Shown here piece after piece: positions 43,370 through 50,965 of a DNA stretch of 64,000 bases. Origin of the DNA: NORP233 sp050186825. Its GTDB lineage: Bacteria > Planctomycetota > J058. Within the stretch, counting starts at the first letter, position 1. Every line of letters begins with the position of its first letter. The notes beneath the pieces were generated by a model. That model saw nothing but the letters and a program-made list of their open reading frames with translations. It did no database searches and was not told the origin of the DNA. A program made the translations under genes and the position numbers. The stretch lies in assembly GCA_050186825.1 (NCBI GenBank), contig JBFWYD010000019.1:62001-126000 (forward strand). The letters are read 5' to 3'.

Positions 43370-43921
43370 TCAGCGCCCCCAACTCAGACGTCGGCCCCAG
43401 GCGGCCGGGAGCGGGAGCGGCAGCAGCACGCGCAGCGCGCCGCGCCGCGTGGCCCGAGCCACCCACAGCGAGCTGAGCCAGAGGTCCGGGTGGTGCGCGA
43501 GGCCGGTCGCCAGCGCGCGCCCCTCACGACGGGCGAGCGCGGCCTCGACCGCGGCCTCGTCCAGGCTGTGCGGCGCCCAGGGCGCGGCGCGCCGCAGCCA
43601 GGCCAGGAAGCCCAGCGCGTCCTCGAGGTGGCGCAGGTGCCCGCGCGGCCAGCGCGTGGGGGCGTAGCGCTGGAAGAGCGGCGCGAGCTCCTCGCCGAGG
43701 CGCGCGGCCGTGCGCGGGAGGCGCGCGACCGCCTCGCCGCGGCGCTTGTCGATCAGGAGCTGGGCCTGGACCTCGAGGCCCGCCCGCTCGAGCTCGAGCA
43801 GGGCCTCGCGGCCGGACTCCTCCACGCCCGCGGCCGCCGCCCAGGCGGCGCGGTCGGCGAGGAAGGCGGCGCGCTGGGCGGGGTCGCTGAGCAGCCGGCC
43901 GAGCGCCGTGACCAGGTCCAC
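43370..43921 (-). CDS. Probable MNIO partner protein
   Basis: 183 aa. GTG start at 43921, 5 nt after the stop of the MNIO gene, with GGAG in the gap. The first 110 residues are helical (LLSDPAQRAAFLADRAAWAA, LLELERAGLEVQAQLLIDKR, HLRHLEDALGFLAWLRRAAP). They resemble in size and layout the small helical partner proteins that accompany DUF692 oxidases and recruit their peptide substrate; this is context-based. The last 30 residues (HPDLWLSSLWVARATRRGAL) are hydrophobic/basic. It is the last gene of the operon, convergent with the secreted-protein gene. Confidence 0.65.
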   Translation of the reverse strand: MDLVTALGRLLSDPAQRAAFLADRAAWAAAAGVEESGREALLELERAGLEVQAQLLIDKRRGEAVARLPRTAARLGEELAPLFQRYAPTRWPRGHLRHLEDALGFLAWLRRAAPWAPHSLDEAAVEAALARREGRALATGLAHHPDLWLSSLWVARATRRGALRVLLPLPLPAAWGRRLSWGR

Positions 43922-43926
43922 CTGCG

Positions 43927-44781
43927 CTACTCCGGCGCGACCGGCGCGGACAGGCGATGCCGGGCGAAGAGCGCGCCCAGGCGCTCGAGCTCGCCCAGCA
44001 GCCGCTCGCGCGCGGGGTAGTCGCCGTCGCGCTCGACGATCACGGCGCGCACGGGCGCGCGCTCGAGCACGGCCTCGGTGAAGTCGAAGAGGGCGGGCTG
44101 GATGTCGGCGGTGTGCGTGTCGAACAGGCGCCCCGCCTGCACCTGGAAGCCGACCACGTGGAGCTGGACCACGCGCCCGAGGTCCAGCGCGTCGAGCGCG
44201 CGGTAGGGGTCGTGGCCGAAGTTGCGCGCGTTGACGTAGAGGTTGGTCACGTCGAGGAGCATCCCGCAGTCGGCCTGCTCGCAGATCCCCGCGTAGAAGT
44301 CAGCGAAGGCGAGCTCGCCGGGGAGGCGGAGGTGCGTGGTGATGTTCTCGAGCAGGAACAGCCGCCCCGCCCGCGCCTGGATGGCGGCGATCTTGGCCGC
44401 GACCTCGCGCTGGGCCGCGCGCGTGGGCGGGACCGGGTTCAGGTGCCCCAGCTCGACCTCGGCGGTGCGCGTGACGGCGAGGTGGTCCGAGATCAGCGCG
44501 GCGTCCAGCCCGGCGGCGACCTCGAGCACGCGCCCCAGGTAGGCCTCGTCCAGGGGACCGGGCGTCCCGAGCGAGAGGTCCAGCGAGTGCACGAGCACGG
44601 GCCGCGCGCCGAAGCGCGCGGGACGCCGCGGCGCGGGCGGGGCGAAGAAGTGCTCGGCCACGACCTCCAGGCAGGCGATCGCCGCGCTGCCCGGCCCCTC
44701 GAGCAGCCCCGCCAGCGGCCCGCGATGCCCGAGCCCGACCCCCAGCGGCGGCAAGGCCGCGAGGCGCCGGGCGAAGCTCAC
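43927..44781 (-). CDS. DUF692/MNIO-family multinuclear iron oxidase
   Basis: 284 aa, the family's usual length, TIM-barrel. Family landmarks in order: GVGLGHRGP, LEVVAEHFF, VLVHSLDLSLG, ALISDHLAV, FLLENITTHL, GMLLDVTNLYVNARNFGHDP, VQLHVVGF and FDTHTADI. These supply the His/Asp/Glu ligands for the two or three irons. Known members (MbnB, TglH, bufferin BufB) use Fe and O2 to rewrite cysteine or other residues of ribosomal peptides, usually with a partner protein. The GTG at 44781 overlaps the stop of the upstream Cys-rich gene as GTGA, so the two are translationally coupled. VVGF in place of the common AGH is a small deviation. Its likely client is the Cys-rich tail encoded directly upstream. 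Confidence 0.9.
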   Translation of the reverse strand: MSFARRLAALPPLGVGLGHRGPLAGLLEGPGSAAIACLEVVAEHFFAPPAPRRPARFGARPVLVHSLDLSLGTPGPLDEAYLGRVLEVAAGLDAALISDHLAVTRTAEVELGHLNPVPPTRAAQREVAAKIAAIQARAGRLFLLENITTHLRLPGELAFADFYAGICEQADCGMLLDVTNLYVNARNFGHDPYRALDALDLGRVVQLHVVGFQVQAGRLFDTHTADIQPALFDFTEAVLERAPVRAVIVERDGDYPARERLLGELERLGALFARHRLSAPVAPE

Positions 44782-45155
44782 CCGCAGCCGCCGCAGCCGC
44801 CGCCGCACCCGCCGCCGCAGCTCGACCCGCAGCTCGACCCGCAGCTCGACCCGCACCCGCCGCCGCCGAAGAAGAAGAAGCCCCCGCCGCTGCAGGAGCC
44901 GCCGCGGTTGTTGCCGCCCCCCCCGTCCAGGTCGGCCAGCAGGTGGAAGAAGAGGGTGAGCGCCATCAGGATCCCGAGGAAGAGCACGGGCTTGCCGTGG
45001 CTGACGCCCAGGTAGAACTTCGCGCCGCCCACCGCCAGGAGCACCACCCCCGCGGGGCGCCGCTTGATGAGCGCAGGCAGGAGGAACATCCCGGCCACGT
45101 AGCCGATCAGGAACAGCGGCCCGGGGATCTGGCGCAGCGGCTCGAGCAGGCCCAC
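44778..45155 (-). CDS. TIGR04222-like membrane protein with Gly/Ser/Cys-rich tail, candidate MNIO substrate
   Basis: 125 aa. Near the N-terminus is IPGPLFLIGY, matching the PGPxFLxxY signature I recall for TIGR04222 proteins. Three hydrophobic spans (about 10-30, 34-50, 55-75) anchor it. The last 40 residues are low-complexity: GGGGNNRGGSCSGGGFFFF, then GGGGCGSSCGSSCGSSC, then GGGCGGGCGGCG. There are eight cysteines, six of them in strict four-residue periodicity. The GTG start (45155) shares one base with the TAG of the preceding gene, and its own stop overlaps the MNIO start. The periodic cysteines beside a cysteine-modifying oxidase suggest a modified, membrane-tethered metal-binding or RiPP-like tail. 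Both the function and the modification are inference. Confidence 0.8.
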   Translation of the reverse strand: MGLLEPLRQIPGPLFLIGYVAGMFLLPALIKRRPAGVVLLAVGGAKFYLGVSHGKPVLFLGILMALTLFFHLLADLDGGGGNNRGGSCSGGGFFFFGGGGCGSSCGSSCGSSCGGGCGGGCGGCG

Positions 45156-45910
45156 TAGGCCGCCCCCTCCGGTCCGTGCTCGGCGTGCAGCGCATCGGCG
45201 CGCACGGCGGCCACGTGGATCAGGTGCATCAGCCCGTCGAGCACGCCGTTGACCGCGGACTCGGCCGGCACGTAGTCGGGCTCGCGCTTCCAGCGGCGGA
45301 GCTCGAGCAGCGGGGCCGGATCCGTGTCGAGCAGGGCGCAGCCGCGGGCGAGGACGTCCTGCTCGAGCTTGGGGAAGGGCTCGCCCAGGAGCTCGACCAG
45401 CCCGGCCAGGGGCGGGATCAGCCCGGTGAAGGTCGCGACCAGGTTCGTGCAGAGCAGGTCGAGGTTGCTCGTCCCGCGCAGGAACAGGCGCCGCCCGCGG
45501 ATCGCCAGGCCGCGCAGCTGCTGCTCGCAGTCGCGGGCCCGGTGCGCGGCGTCGGGGGCGATCCCCTGGAGCCCGGCCGCGCTCCCGCACACCAGGCGGT
45601 GGTGGCGGCTGAGGTCGAGCAGCTTGAGCGAGAACACGTCGCGCGCGCGCTCGAGCTCCTCCGCGGTCAGGATCAGGAGCGTAGTGCGCCGCGAGGGGCG
45701 GTGCTCGCGCATGGTCCGCGCCACGTCGCGCAGTTCGCTGGCCGAGCCGTCCCGCAGCGCGATGCACACGTTGTGGTCCGAGGTCCGGGGGTCGTAGCCG
45801 CCCTTGGCGAGCGAGCCGTAGACGAGCACGGCCACGAGGCGGTCGCCCAGGGCGCCCTCGAGGGCCGCGGCGAAGCGGTCGATGGCGGCGTTGATCTCTG
45901 TGGCTTCCAT
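45155..45910 (-). CDS. Nucleotidyltransferase-fold protein, first gene of the MNIO operon
   Basis: 251 aa. An N-terminal Pol-beta-like nucleotidyltransferase fold shows VLVYGSLAKGGYDPRTSDHN. The GS motif is present, but the expected second carboxylate of D-x-D is replaced (SDHN), so catalysis may be lost or altered. The rest is helical, including LRGLAIRGRRLFLRGTSNLD and VLDGLMHLIHVAAVRADAL. The ATG at 45910 is preferred over 45922, because GGTGGG lies at a good distance before it. The stop overlaps the start of the Cys-rich gene by one base. Such a protein in an MNIO operon is unexpected; it could modify or bind the product, or be a passenger. Confidence 0.7.
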   Translation of the reverse strand: MEATEINAAIDRFAAALEGALGDRLVAVLVYGSLAKGGYDPRTSDHNVCIALRDGSASELRDVARTMREHRPSRRTTLLILTAEELERARDVFSLKLLDLSRHHRLVCGSAAGLQGIAPDAAHRARDCEQQLRGLAIRGRRLFLRGTSNLDLLCTNLVATFTGLIPPLAGLVELLGEPFPKLEQDVLARGCALLDTDPAPLLELRRWKREPDYVPAESAVNGVLDGLMHLIHVAAVRADALHAEHGPEGAA

Positions 45911-45957
45911 GCGGCCCACCATAGCGAGGGGGGCCCTGCGCGCGACCACCGGATTGG

Positions 45958-46000
45958 CGGGAACTTCGTGCCCATGCCCGTGCCCCGTGCCAGTCCTTGC
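45958..46000. repeat. Family-A hexamer fragment
   Basis: GGGAACTTCGTGCCCATGCC and CGTGCCCCGTGCCAG resemble the hexamer ends of family A. It lies in the divergent gap (45911-46218) between the MNIO and capsule operons. The rest of the gap holds the capsule promoter. Confidence 0.55.
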
Positions 46001-46114
46001 TCGTCCACGCTCCTCAAGCGCCAGCCCCTGTAGGCCCCCCGCCCGATCCGGCGCCTCCTGGGTGCGGCGCGAGCCTGGCTGGGAAATGAGGGGCGCGTGA
46101 AACTTCAGGGCCCT

Positions 46115-46143
46115 TTGAAGCACCGAGGGGGCGGGGCTACGAT
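46115..46143 (+). promoter_or_regulatory. Candidate sigma70 promoter of the capsule/EPS operon
   Basis: TTGAAG (46115-46120), a 17-nt spacer and TACGAT (46138-46143). The leader to the GTG at 46219 is about 70 nt. Confidence 0.5.
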
Positions 46144-46218
46144 CCGGGCATATCCCCTTTCAGGGCATGCGTTGATGGTGGCGAGGACGAGACCCGAGCC
46201 GAGGCGAGGGGGAGAGCC

Positions 46219-47949
46219 GTGAGGCTCCCCACCGCGCGCTTCCTCCGCCGCAGGCGGCGCGTCCTCGCGTCGACCTTCCTGATCCTGTCCGGACTCGCCC
46301 TGGCGGCCACGCTGGCCGTCCCCGCCCAGTTCGTGGCCGAGGCGCGGGTGGCCCCCGACGGCCCGGGCTACGACGGCGGGGCGGTCGACCACTACGCCGC
46401 CGAGGTCGACCAGGACGCGCTCCTGCGTGACCTCGCCGAGGCGCACTCCCCCGGGATGCTCGAGGGGCTCCTCGGCATCCCTGGCCCACCCGAGGTGCGC
46501 CTCCGCCCCGGGGACCGCCCGCTGGTCGCGGTCGAGCGGGCGGGGGGCAGCCTGACCGTCCACATCTCGGCGCGCGGGCTCAGCGAGCACGAGGCCTGCC
46601 AGGTCGCGGACGGGCTCGCCGCGCGACTGGTCGGCCTGGACGCGGCCGGCGCCGCGGCGGCGCCCCTGACCACGGCCGTCCCGATCGGCCCCACCCGCAC
46701 GGGCCCGAGCCCGGTGGAGCTGGCCCAGTCGCTGGCGCGGCTGCGCGAGGCGCACCCGCTGCTCGTCGATGCGAGCCCGCTCTCGCGCTTCCAGGAGGAC
46801 GAACGACGCTGGACCGAGCGGCGCGAGGCGGAGCGCGCCCTCGAGGCCCGGCTCGAGCAGGAGCAGCTCGACGCGCGCTCCCTCGAGGAGCAGGTGCTCC
46901 AGCAGGCGCGCGACGCCTACGCGGCGGAGCGCGCCGAGCGGGGGCGCCTGCGGCAGCTCGAGCTGGCGCGGGCGGCCCAGGCTGCCATCGAGCGCGTGCG
47001 CGCGGCGGGGCCCGCGCCGGCGGCGCGCTCCAGCCTCCTCGACGAGCTCGAGGCCCAGCTCCGCGAGCTCCTGGCCACGCACACCCGGCGACACCCCGAG
47101 GTGCGCAACCTGCTGCGCCGCATCGAGCTCGAGCGGGAGCGCCTCGGCCTGGTCGAGGTCGTCCCCGCCGAGGCCGGCGACACGATCGTGGTCCCGGTCC
47201 CCGACAAGGCGGGCGCGTCCGCCCCCGGCGCGACGCCTGGTTCGACCCCCGCCCCCGGCGCCACGCCCGCCCCGGGCGCGGCGCCTGGCGCCACGCCCGC
47301 CCCCGGCGCGACGCCCGGCCCTGGCCCGACGCCCGGCGGCGAGCCGCCTCCCGCCGCTCCGTCCGCCCCCGAGGGCGCCCCGAGCCCCGCCCCGCCCTCG
47401 ACGCCCGGCGCCCCCGAGCGAGGGGTCGAGCCGGCCGCCGCCGGCCAGCCGATCGCGGACGAGGCGCCGGCCGCCGAGGAGCTCCCGCCGATCTGGATCC
47501 AGCGCGCCCCCAGCTACAAGGACCTGCTGGCCGCGCGGCGCCGCGTGGCCGCCACCCGCGCCGAGCTCGCGGCCCACCGCGCCCAGACCCAGCGCCTGCG
47601 CGAGCGCCTCGACGCCCAGCACGCCGCCTTGCGCCCGCAGGTCGAGGCCCTGCCCGAGGCGCGTCGCGAGGAGGCGCGGCTGACGGCCCTGCTCGAGCAG
47701 CGCGAGGCCGCCGTGCGAGGCGCAGCCGCCGCGTCCCGCTCCGCCGCGCGCCTGGTGGCCTCGAGCGCGCGCCTCGTCTCGGTGTGGCGCCCCCTGGCGC
47801 TGCTGCCCCTGGGCCTGCTCCTGAGCGCGCTCGTCTCCTTCCTCCTGGCCTACGCCCTGGACCAGCGCGACCCCTCCTTCCACGACGGCGTCGAGCTGGG
47901 CCCGCTGGGCGCCCCGGTGCTGGGCGTGATCCCGCGGCTGAGGGGCTAG
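46219..47949 (+). CDS. Wzz/polysaccharide co-polymerase-type membrane protein
   Basis: 576 aa. An N-terminal membrane helix (ASTFLILSGLALAATLAV) and a C-terminal one (LLPLGLLLSALVSFLLAYAL) enclose a large periplasmic coiled-coil region, the layout of chain-length determinants. After the second helix, DPSFHDGVELGPLGAPVLG with VIPRL matches the short cytosolic end where Wzc-type proteins continue into the kinase; here the ATPase is a separate gene 2 nt downstream. An unusual insertion between the coiled coils (about 330-410) is a PGATP repeat rich in Pro, Gly and Ala. GTG at 46219 after GGGGGAG. It sets polymer length and couples synthesis to export. Confidence 0.85.
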   Translation: MRLPTARFLRRRRRVLASTFLILSGLALAATLAVPAQFVAEARVAPDGPGYDGGAVDHYAAEVDQDALLRDLAEAHSPGMLEGLLGIPGPPEVRLRPGDRPLVAVERAGGSLTVHISARGLSEHEACQVADGLAARLVGLDAAGAAAAPLTTAVPIGPTRTGPSPVELAQSLARLREAHPLLVDASPLSRFQEDERRWTERREAERALEARLEQEQLDARSLEEQVLQQARDAYAAERAERGRLRQLELARAAQAAIERVRAAGPAPAARSSLLDELEAQLRELLATHTRRHPEVRNLLRRIELERERLGLVEVVPAEAGDTIVVPVPDKAGASAPGATPGSTPAPGATPAPGAAPGATPAPGATPGPGPTPGGEPPPAAPSAPEGAPSPAPPSTPGAPERGVEPAAAGQPIADEAPAAEELPPIWIQRAPSYKDLLAARRRVAATRAELAAHRAQTQRLRERLDAQHAALRPQVEALPEARREEARLTALLEQREAAVRGAAAASRSAARLVASSARLVSVWRPLALLPLGLLLSALVSFLLAYALDQRDPSFHDGVELGPLGAPVLGVIPRLRG

Positions 47950-47951
47950 GC

Positions 47952-50135
47952 GTGAGCTTCGCCGTCCTCCAGGCCGACTGCCTCGCCTGCGGCTACGGCA
48001 CCGAGGTGATGGCGGACCAGCTCTTCGACTTCGACACGCGCTGCCCCGAGTGCGGCGAGCTGCTCGTCCTCCACGACGACGAGGAGGCGGACGACGGCGC
48101 GGTGTGGACCAGCGAGCGTCCGACCATCGCCGACTCCGAAGACCAGCGCACCCGCGCCGACACCGACGACCCCTACGCGCTGGCCGCGCAGTCGCTGGAC
48201 CCCACCGTGGGCACGCAGCCGGTCCCGAAGCGCTTCCGCGCGGAGGACCAGTCCGGCGAGCTGGACGCCCTCGAGCTCGCGCTGGGCGAGTCGCAGCGGA
48301 CGCGCTCGCCGAGCGGGCGGCTGGCGCCCAAGCTGCGCGCCGAGGAGCCCGCCCCGCGGGACCTCGATCCCGCCGACGAGCTGCCCGCGGAGCTCGAGGA
48401 CGAGCTGCCCGCGGAGCTCGAGGATGAGGTCCTCGAGGACGAGGACCTCGAGGACGAGGAGCTCGACGACACCCGGGGCATCCTCTCCGACCGCGCCGCG
48501 CCGCTGGCGGAGGACGTCGACGCGCGGACGAGCCTGCCCGAGGCGCACCTCCTGGAGGGGGTCTCACCCCACACCGCGCCGCTGCCCAGCTGGGACGGCG
48601 GCAACACGCAGGAGGTGGGCGCGCTGGCCCACCAGAACGTCCGGGCCAGGGGCCTCCCGCCCCTCGACGTCGGCCCCGAGGACCTCCTCGACGAGGACGA
48701 CGCCCCGCTCCTGCTCGAGGAGGCGGCCGCGCCGGCCACGGCCGCCGAAGAGCTCGACGTCCCCACGATGGCGGTGTCCACGACGGTGGGCCGCGGCTCG
48801 CGCAGCTTCGACGCCGACCCAGCGCGCCTCATCGCGGCGCCGCCGGGGCAAGAGCTGGGGGCGCACGAGCTGGCGGCGCACGAGATGTCCGTGCGCGAGG
48901 TCCCGGTCCTGGAGCCGGGCTCGCGCCGCGGGGTCCCGCGGCCGGAGCCGGAGGCGCTGGCCGACCTCGTGGGCGAGGGGCCGGAGCTCGACACGGCGCG
49001 GCTGTTCCCCAAGGACGTGGACTGGCTGGCGCTGCTCGACGACCGCCTGAGCGAGGGCCAGGAGGAGGCGCCGCCCGAGGGCCTCGACCCCGAGACGGGC
49101 CGCTACGTGATCCGCGTCCCCAAGACCGCGGCCGACCGCCTCGAGGACCCGCAGGCGGTGGAGCGGATGCAGGAGACCCTCGAGAGCAGCGGCGCGGCGG
49201 CGCTCGAGCAGCTGCTGCTGGGGGGGACGGCCAGCGACTCGCGCGTCGCGCAGCGCTTCCGCGGCGCCGACGAGGACGAGCCGCCCACGGCGGCCTTCCA
49301 CCGCGACCCGCCGCCCCTCCCCGGCCTGGAGCCCGCGCGCCCCGCGGAGCGCACCCGCAGCTGGGGCAACGACGCGCTGGTCGAGACCCTCGATCAGGGC
49401 GCGGCGGCGCCCCCCCCTCCGCCCCGCGAGACCTCGCCCAGCGGCGAGGTGCGGCGGCGGCGCGCGATCGAGCAGTTCCACCGCGCCGACCTCGACCCGG
49501 CGTTGGTGTGCGCGCGCGACGTGAACTCGGCCGAGGCCGAGCACTTCCGCCAGCTCTACCAGCGCGTGTTCCACGCCAAGAACGGCGCCTCGCCGCGGGT
49601 GATCCTGGTCACCAGCGCGCGCGCCGGCGAGGGCAAGACCACCGTCGCGAGCAACCTCGCGATCGTGGGCGCGCGCATCCCCGAGGGCGGCGCGCTCCTG
49701 ATCGACGCCGACGCGCGCGGCCGCGGGGTGCTGCGGGCCTTCGGCCAGCGCGCCACGACCGACGGGCTGCTCGAGGCGCTCCAGACCGGGCAGGACCCCG
49801 AGCGCTTCGTGGTCCGCTTCGCGCTCAAGGAGCTGGACGTGGTCCCGCTCGGCCTGCGCGGCTCGGACGCCATCGAGCTGATCGCCTCCGACCGGATGGG
49901 CGCCTTCGTCGACCGGGTCCGCGGGCTCTACCCGCGCCACTCGATCCTGATCGACAGCTCGCCCGTGCTCGGCTCGGCCGATCCCCTGGTGCTCTCGCGG
50001 ATGGTGGACGCGGTGGTGCTCGTGGTCCGCGCGGGGGTGACCCCGCGCGAGGACGTGGAGCGCGCCCTCGACCTCATCGGGCGCCAGCGGGTCCTGGGCG
50101 TCGTGCTCAACGACGCCGCAGTAGGTGCCGCGTGA
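47952..50135 (+). CDS. Zinc-ribbon protein fused to a CpsD/Wzc-type P-loop ATPase
   Basis: 727 aa. Residues 1-40 hold a zinc ribbon (CLACGYG...CPECGELLVL). Then about 450 residues are acidic and probably disordered, with Glu/Asp/Leu repeats (DELPAELEDELPAELEDEVL). The C-terminal 215 residues are a bacterial tyrosine-kinase-like ATPase: SARAGEGKTTVASN (Walker A), ALLIDADARG (Walker A') and SILIDSSPVLGSADPL (Walker B). No tyrosine cluster follows, so classical autophosphorylation is unlikely. The GTG start is 2 nt after the preceding gene's stop. It should energise or regulate the Wzz-type protein encoded just upstream. The zinc ribbon and acidic linker are not part of normal CpsD. Confidence 0.85.
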   Translation: MSFAVLQADCLACGYGTEVMADQLFDFDTRCPECGELLVLHDDEEADDGAVWTSERPTIADSEDQRTRADTDDPYALAAQSLDPTVGTQPVPKRFRAEDQSGELDALELALGESQRTRSPSGRLAPKLRAEEPAPRDLDPADELPAELEDELPAELEDEVLEDEDLEDEELDDTRGILSDRAAPLAEDVDARTSLPEAHLLEGVSPHTAPLPSWDGGNTQEVGALAHQNVRARGLPPLDVGPEDLLDEDDAPLLLEEAAAPATAAEELDVPTMAVSTTVGRGSRSFDADPARLIAAPPGQELGAHELAAHEMSVREVPVLEPGSRRGVPRPEPEALADLVGEGPELDTARLFPKDVDWLALLDDRLSEGQEEAPPEGLDPETGRYVIRVPKTAADRLEDPQAVERMQETLESSGAAALEQLLLGGTASDSRVAQRFRGADEDEPPTAAFHRDPPPLPGLEPARPAERTRSWGNDALVETLDQGAAAPPPPPRETSPSGEVRRRRAIEQFHRADLDPALVCARDVNSAEAEHFRQLYQRVFHAKNGASPRVILVTSARAGEGKTTVASNLAIVGARIPEGGALLIDADARGRGVLRAFGQRATTDGLLEALQTGQDPERFVVRFALKELDVVPLGLRGSDAIELIASDRMGAFVDRVRGLYPRHSILIDSSPVLGSADPLVLSRMVDAVVLVVRAGVTPREDVERALDLIGRQRVLGVVLNDAAVGAA

Positions 50136-50145
50136 GGCGCGCCGC

Positions 50146-50793
50146 GTGAGGCGCGCCGCGGCCCTGCTCCTGTGCGCGCTCCTGCTGGCCGGCTGCGGCG
50201 GGCTCCCGCCCGCGCCGGTCTCGGACGAACCCCCGCCCTTCGAGTTCCGGCTCGGCCCGGGCGACCGGGTCCGCATGGACGTGTGGGGCGAGAAGCAGCT
50301 GAAGCTCGAGCTGACCCTCGGGCCGGACGGCGCGGTCTCGATCCCGCTCGTGGGCGACGTCGCGCTGAGCGGCTTCACCCTCGACGAGGCGCGGGTGGAG
50401 CTCGCCAAGCGGCTCAAGGCCGGCTACGTCGACCCCACGGTCTCGCTGAACCTGCTCGAGATGCGCAGCCACGTGATCCACGTGGTGGGCGCGGTCGAGA
50501 AGCCGGGCTCGATCGCCTTCGTTCGCGGCGCCACCGCCCTGGCGGCCGTGCAGGCCGCGGGCGGCCCACGCCCCGGGATCGGCGACCTCTCGAGCGTGCG
50601 CCTGATCCGGCATCGCACCAGCGCCCCCAAGGCCTACGAGGTCGACCTCGACGCCGTGCTCGAGGGCGAGGCCCGCGACGTGTGGCTGATCCCCGGCGAC
50701 ACGATCGCGGTCCCGGCGCGCCCGCTCGCCCGCTGGAATCGCTTCTGGCGCCTGCTCTTCCCCTGGAGCGACCCGGTGGAAGACCCTCGCTGA
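50146..50793 (+). CDS. Polysaccharide export lipoprotein (Wza-like)
   Basis: 215 aa. GTG at 50146 opens a lipoprotein signal with lipobox LLAGC. An in-frame GTG at 50125, inside the previous gene's end, is the alternative. A 14-bp sequence (GTGAGGCGCGCCGC) is duplicated at this junction, moving the start. The mature part has the polysaccharide export domain FEFRLGPGDRVRMDVWG and GAVSIPLVGDVALSGFTLDE, then an SLBB-like segment (HVVGAVEKPGSIAF, LAAVQAAGGPRPG), ending LIPGDTIAVPAR. It is shorter than Wza (about 380 aa). It should form or adapt the outer-membrane exit of the polymer made by this operon. Confidence 0.88.
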   Translation: MRRAAALLLCALLLAGCGGLPPAPVSDEPPPFEFRLGPGDRVRMDVWGEKQLKLELTLGPDGAVSIPLVGDVALSGFTLDEARVELAKRLKAGYVDPTVSLNLLEMRSHVIHVVGAVEKPGSIAFVRGATALAAVQAAGGPRPGIGDLSSVRLIRHRTSAPKAYEVDLDAVLEGEARDVWLIPGDTIAVPARPLARWNRFWRLLFPWSDPVEDPR

Positions 50794-50935
50794 GTCGAGG
50801 AGGTCTGCGCCTCGGAGGCGGCGAGTGCGGGCGGGAGGCGGTTGACGGCGCAGACCTACGACTCAGCCTGTGGGGCGGGGTTGGGCGCATGAGGACGGGG
50901 TTGGCCACGTTCGAATCATTTGCTGGCGCCTTCGT
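50790..50935 (+). repeat. Family-C hairpin element, copy 1
   Basis: CTGAGTCGAGGAGGTCTGCG (50790 onward) pairs with GGCGCAGACCTACGACTCAG (50847-50866), giving a stem of about 20 bp. The conserved GGCGGGGTTGGGCG and GAGGACGGGGTTGGCCACGT blocks follow. It includes the TGA stop of the export-lipoprotein gene and probably ends that transcript. Copy 2 is at 51795-51945. Confidence 0.8.
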
Positions 50936-50965
50936 TCGAGCCCCTTCCTCCGTGGGGGTGTTCGG

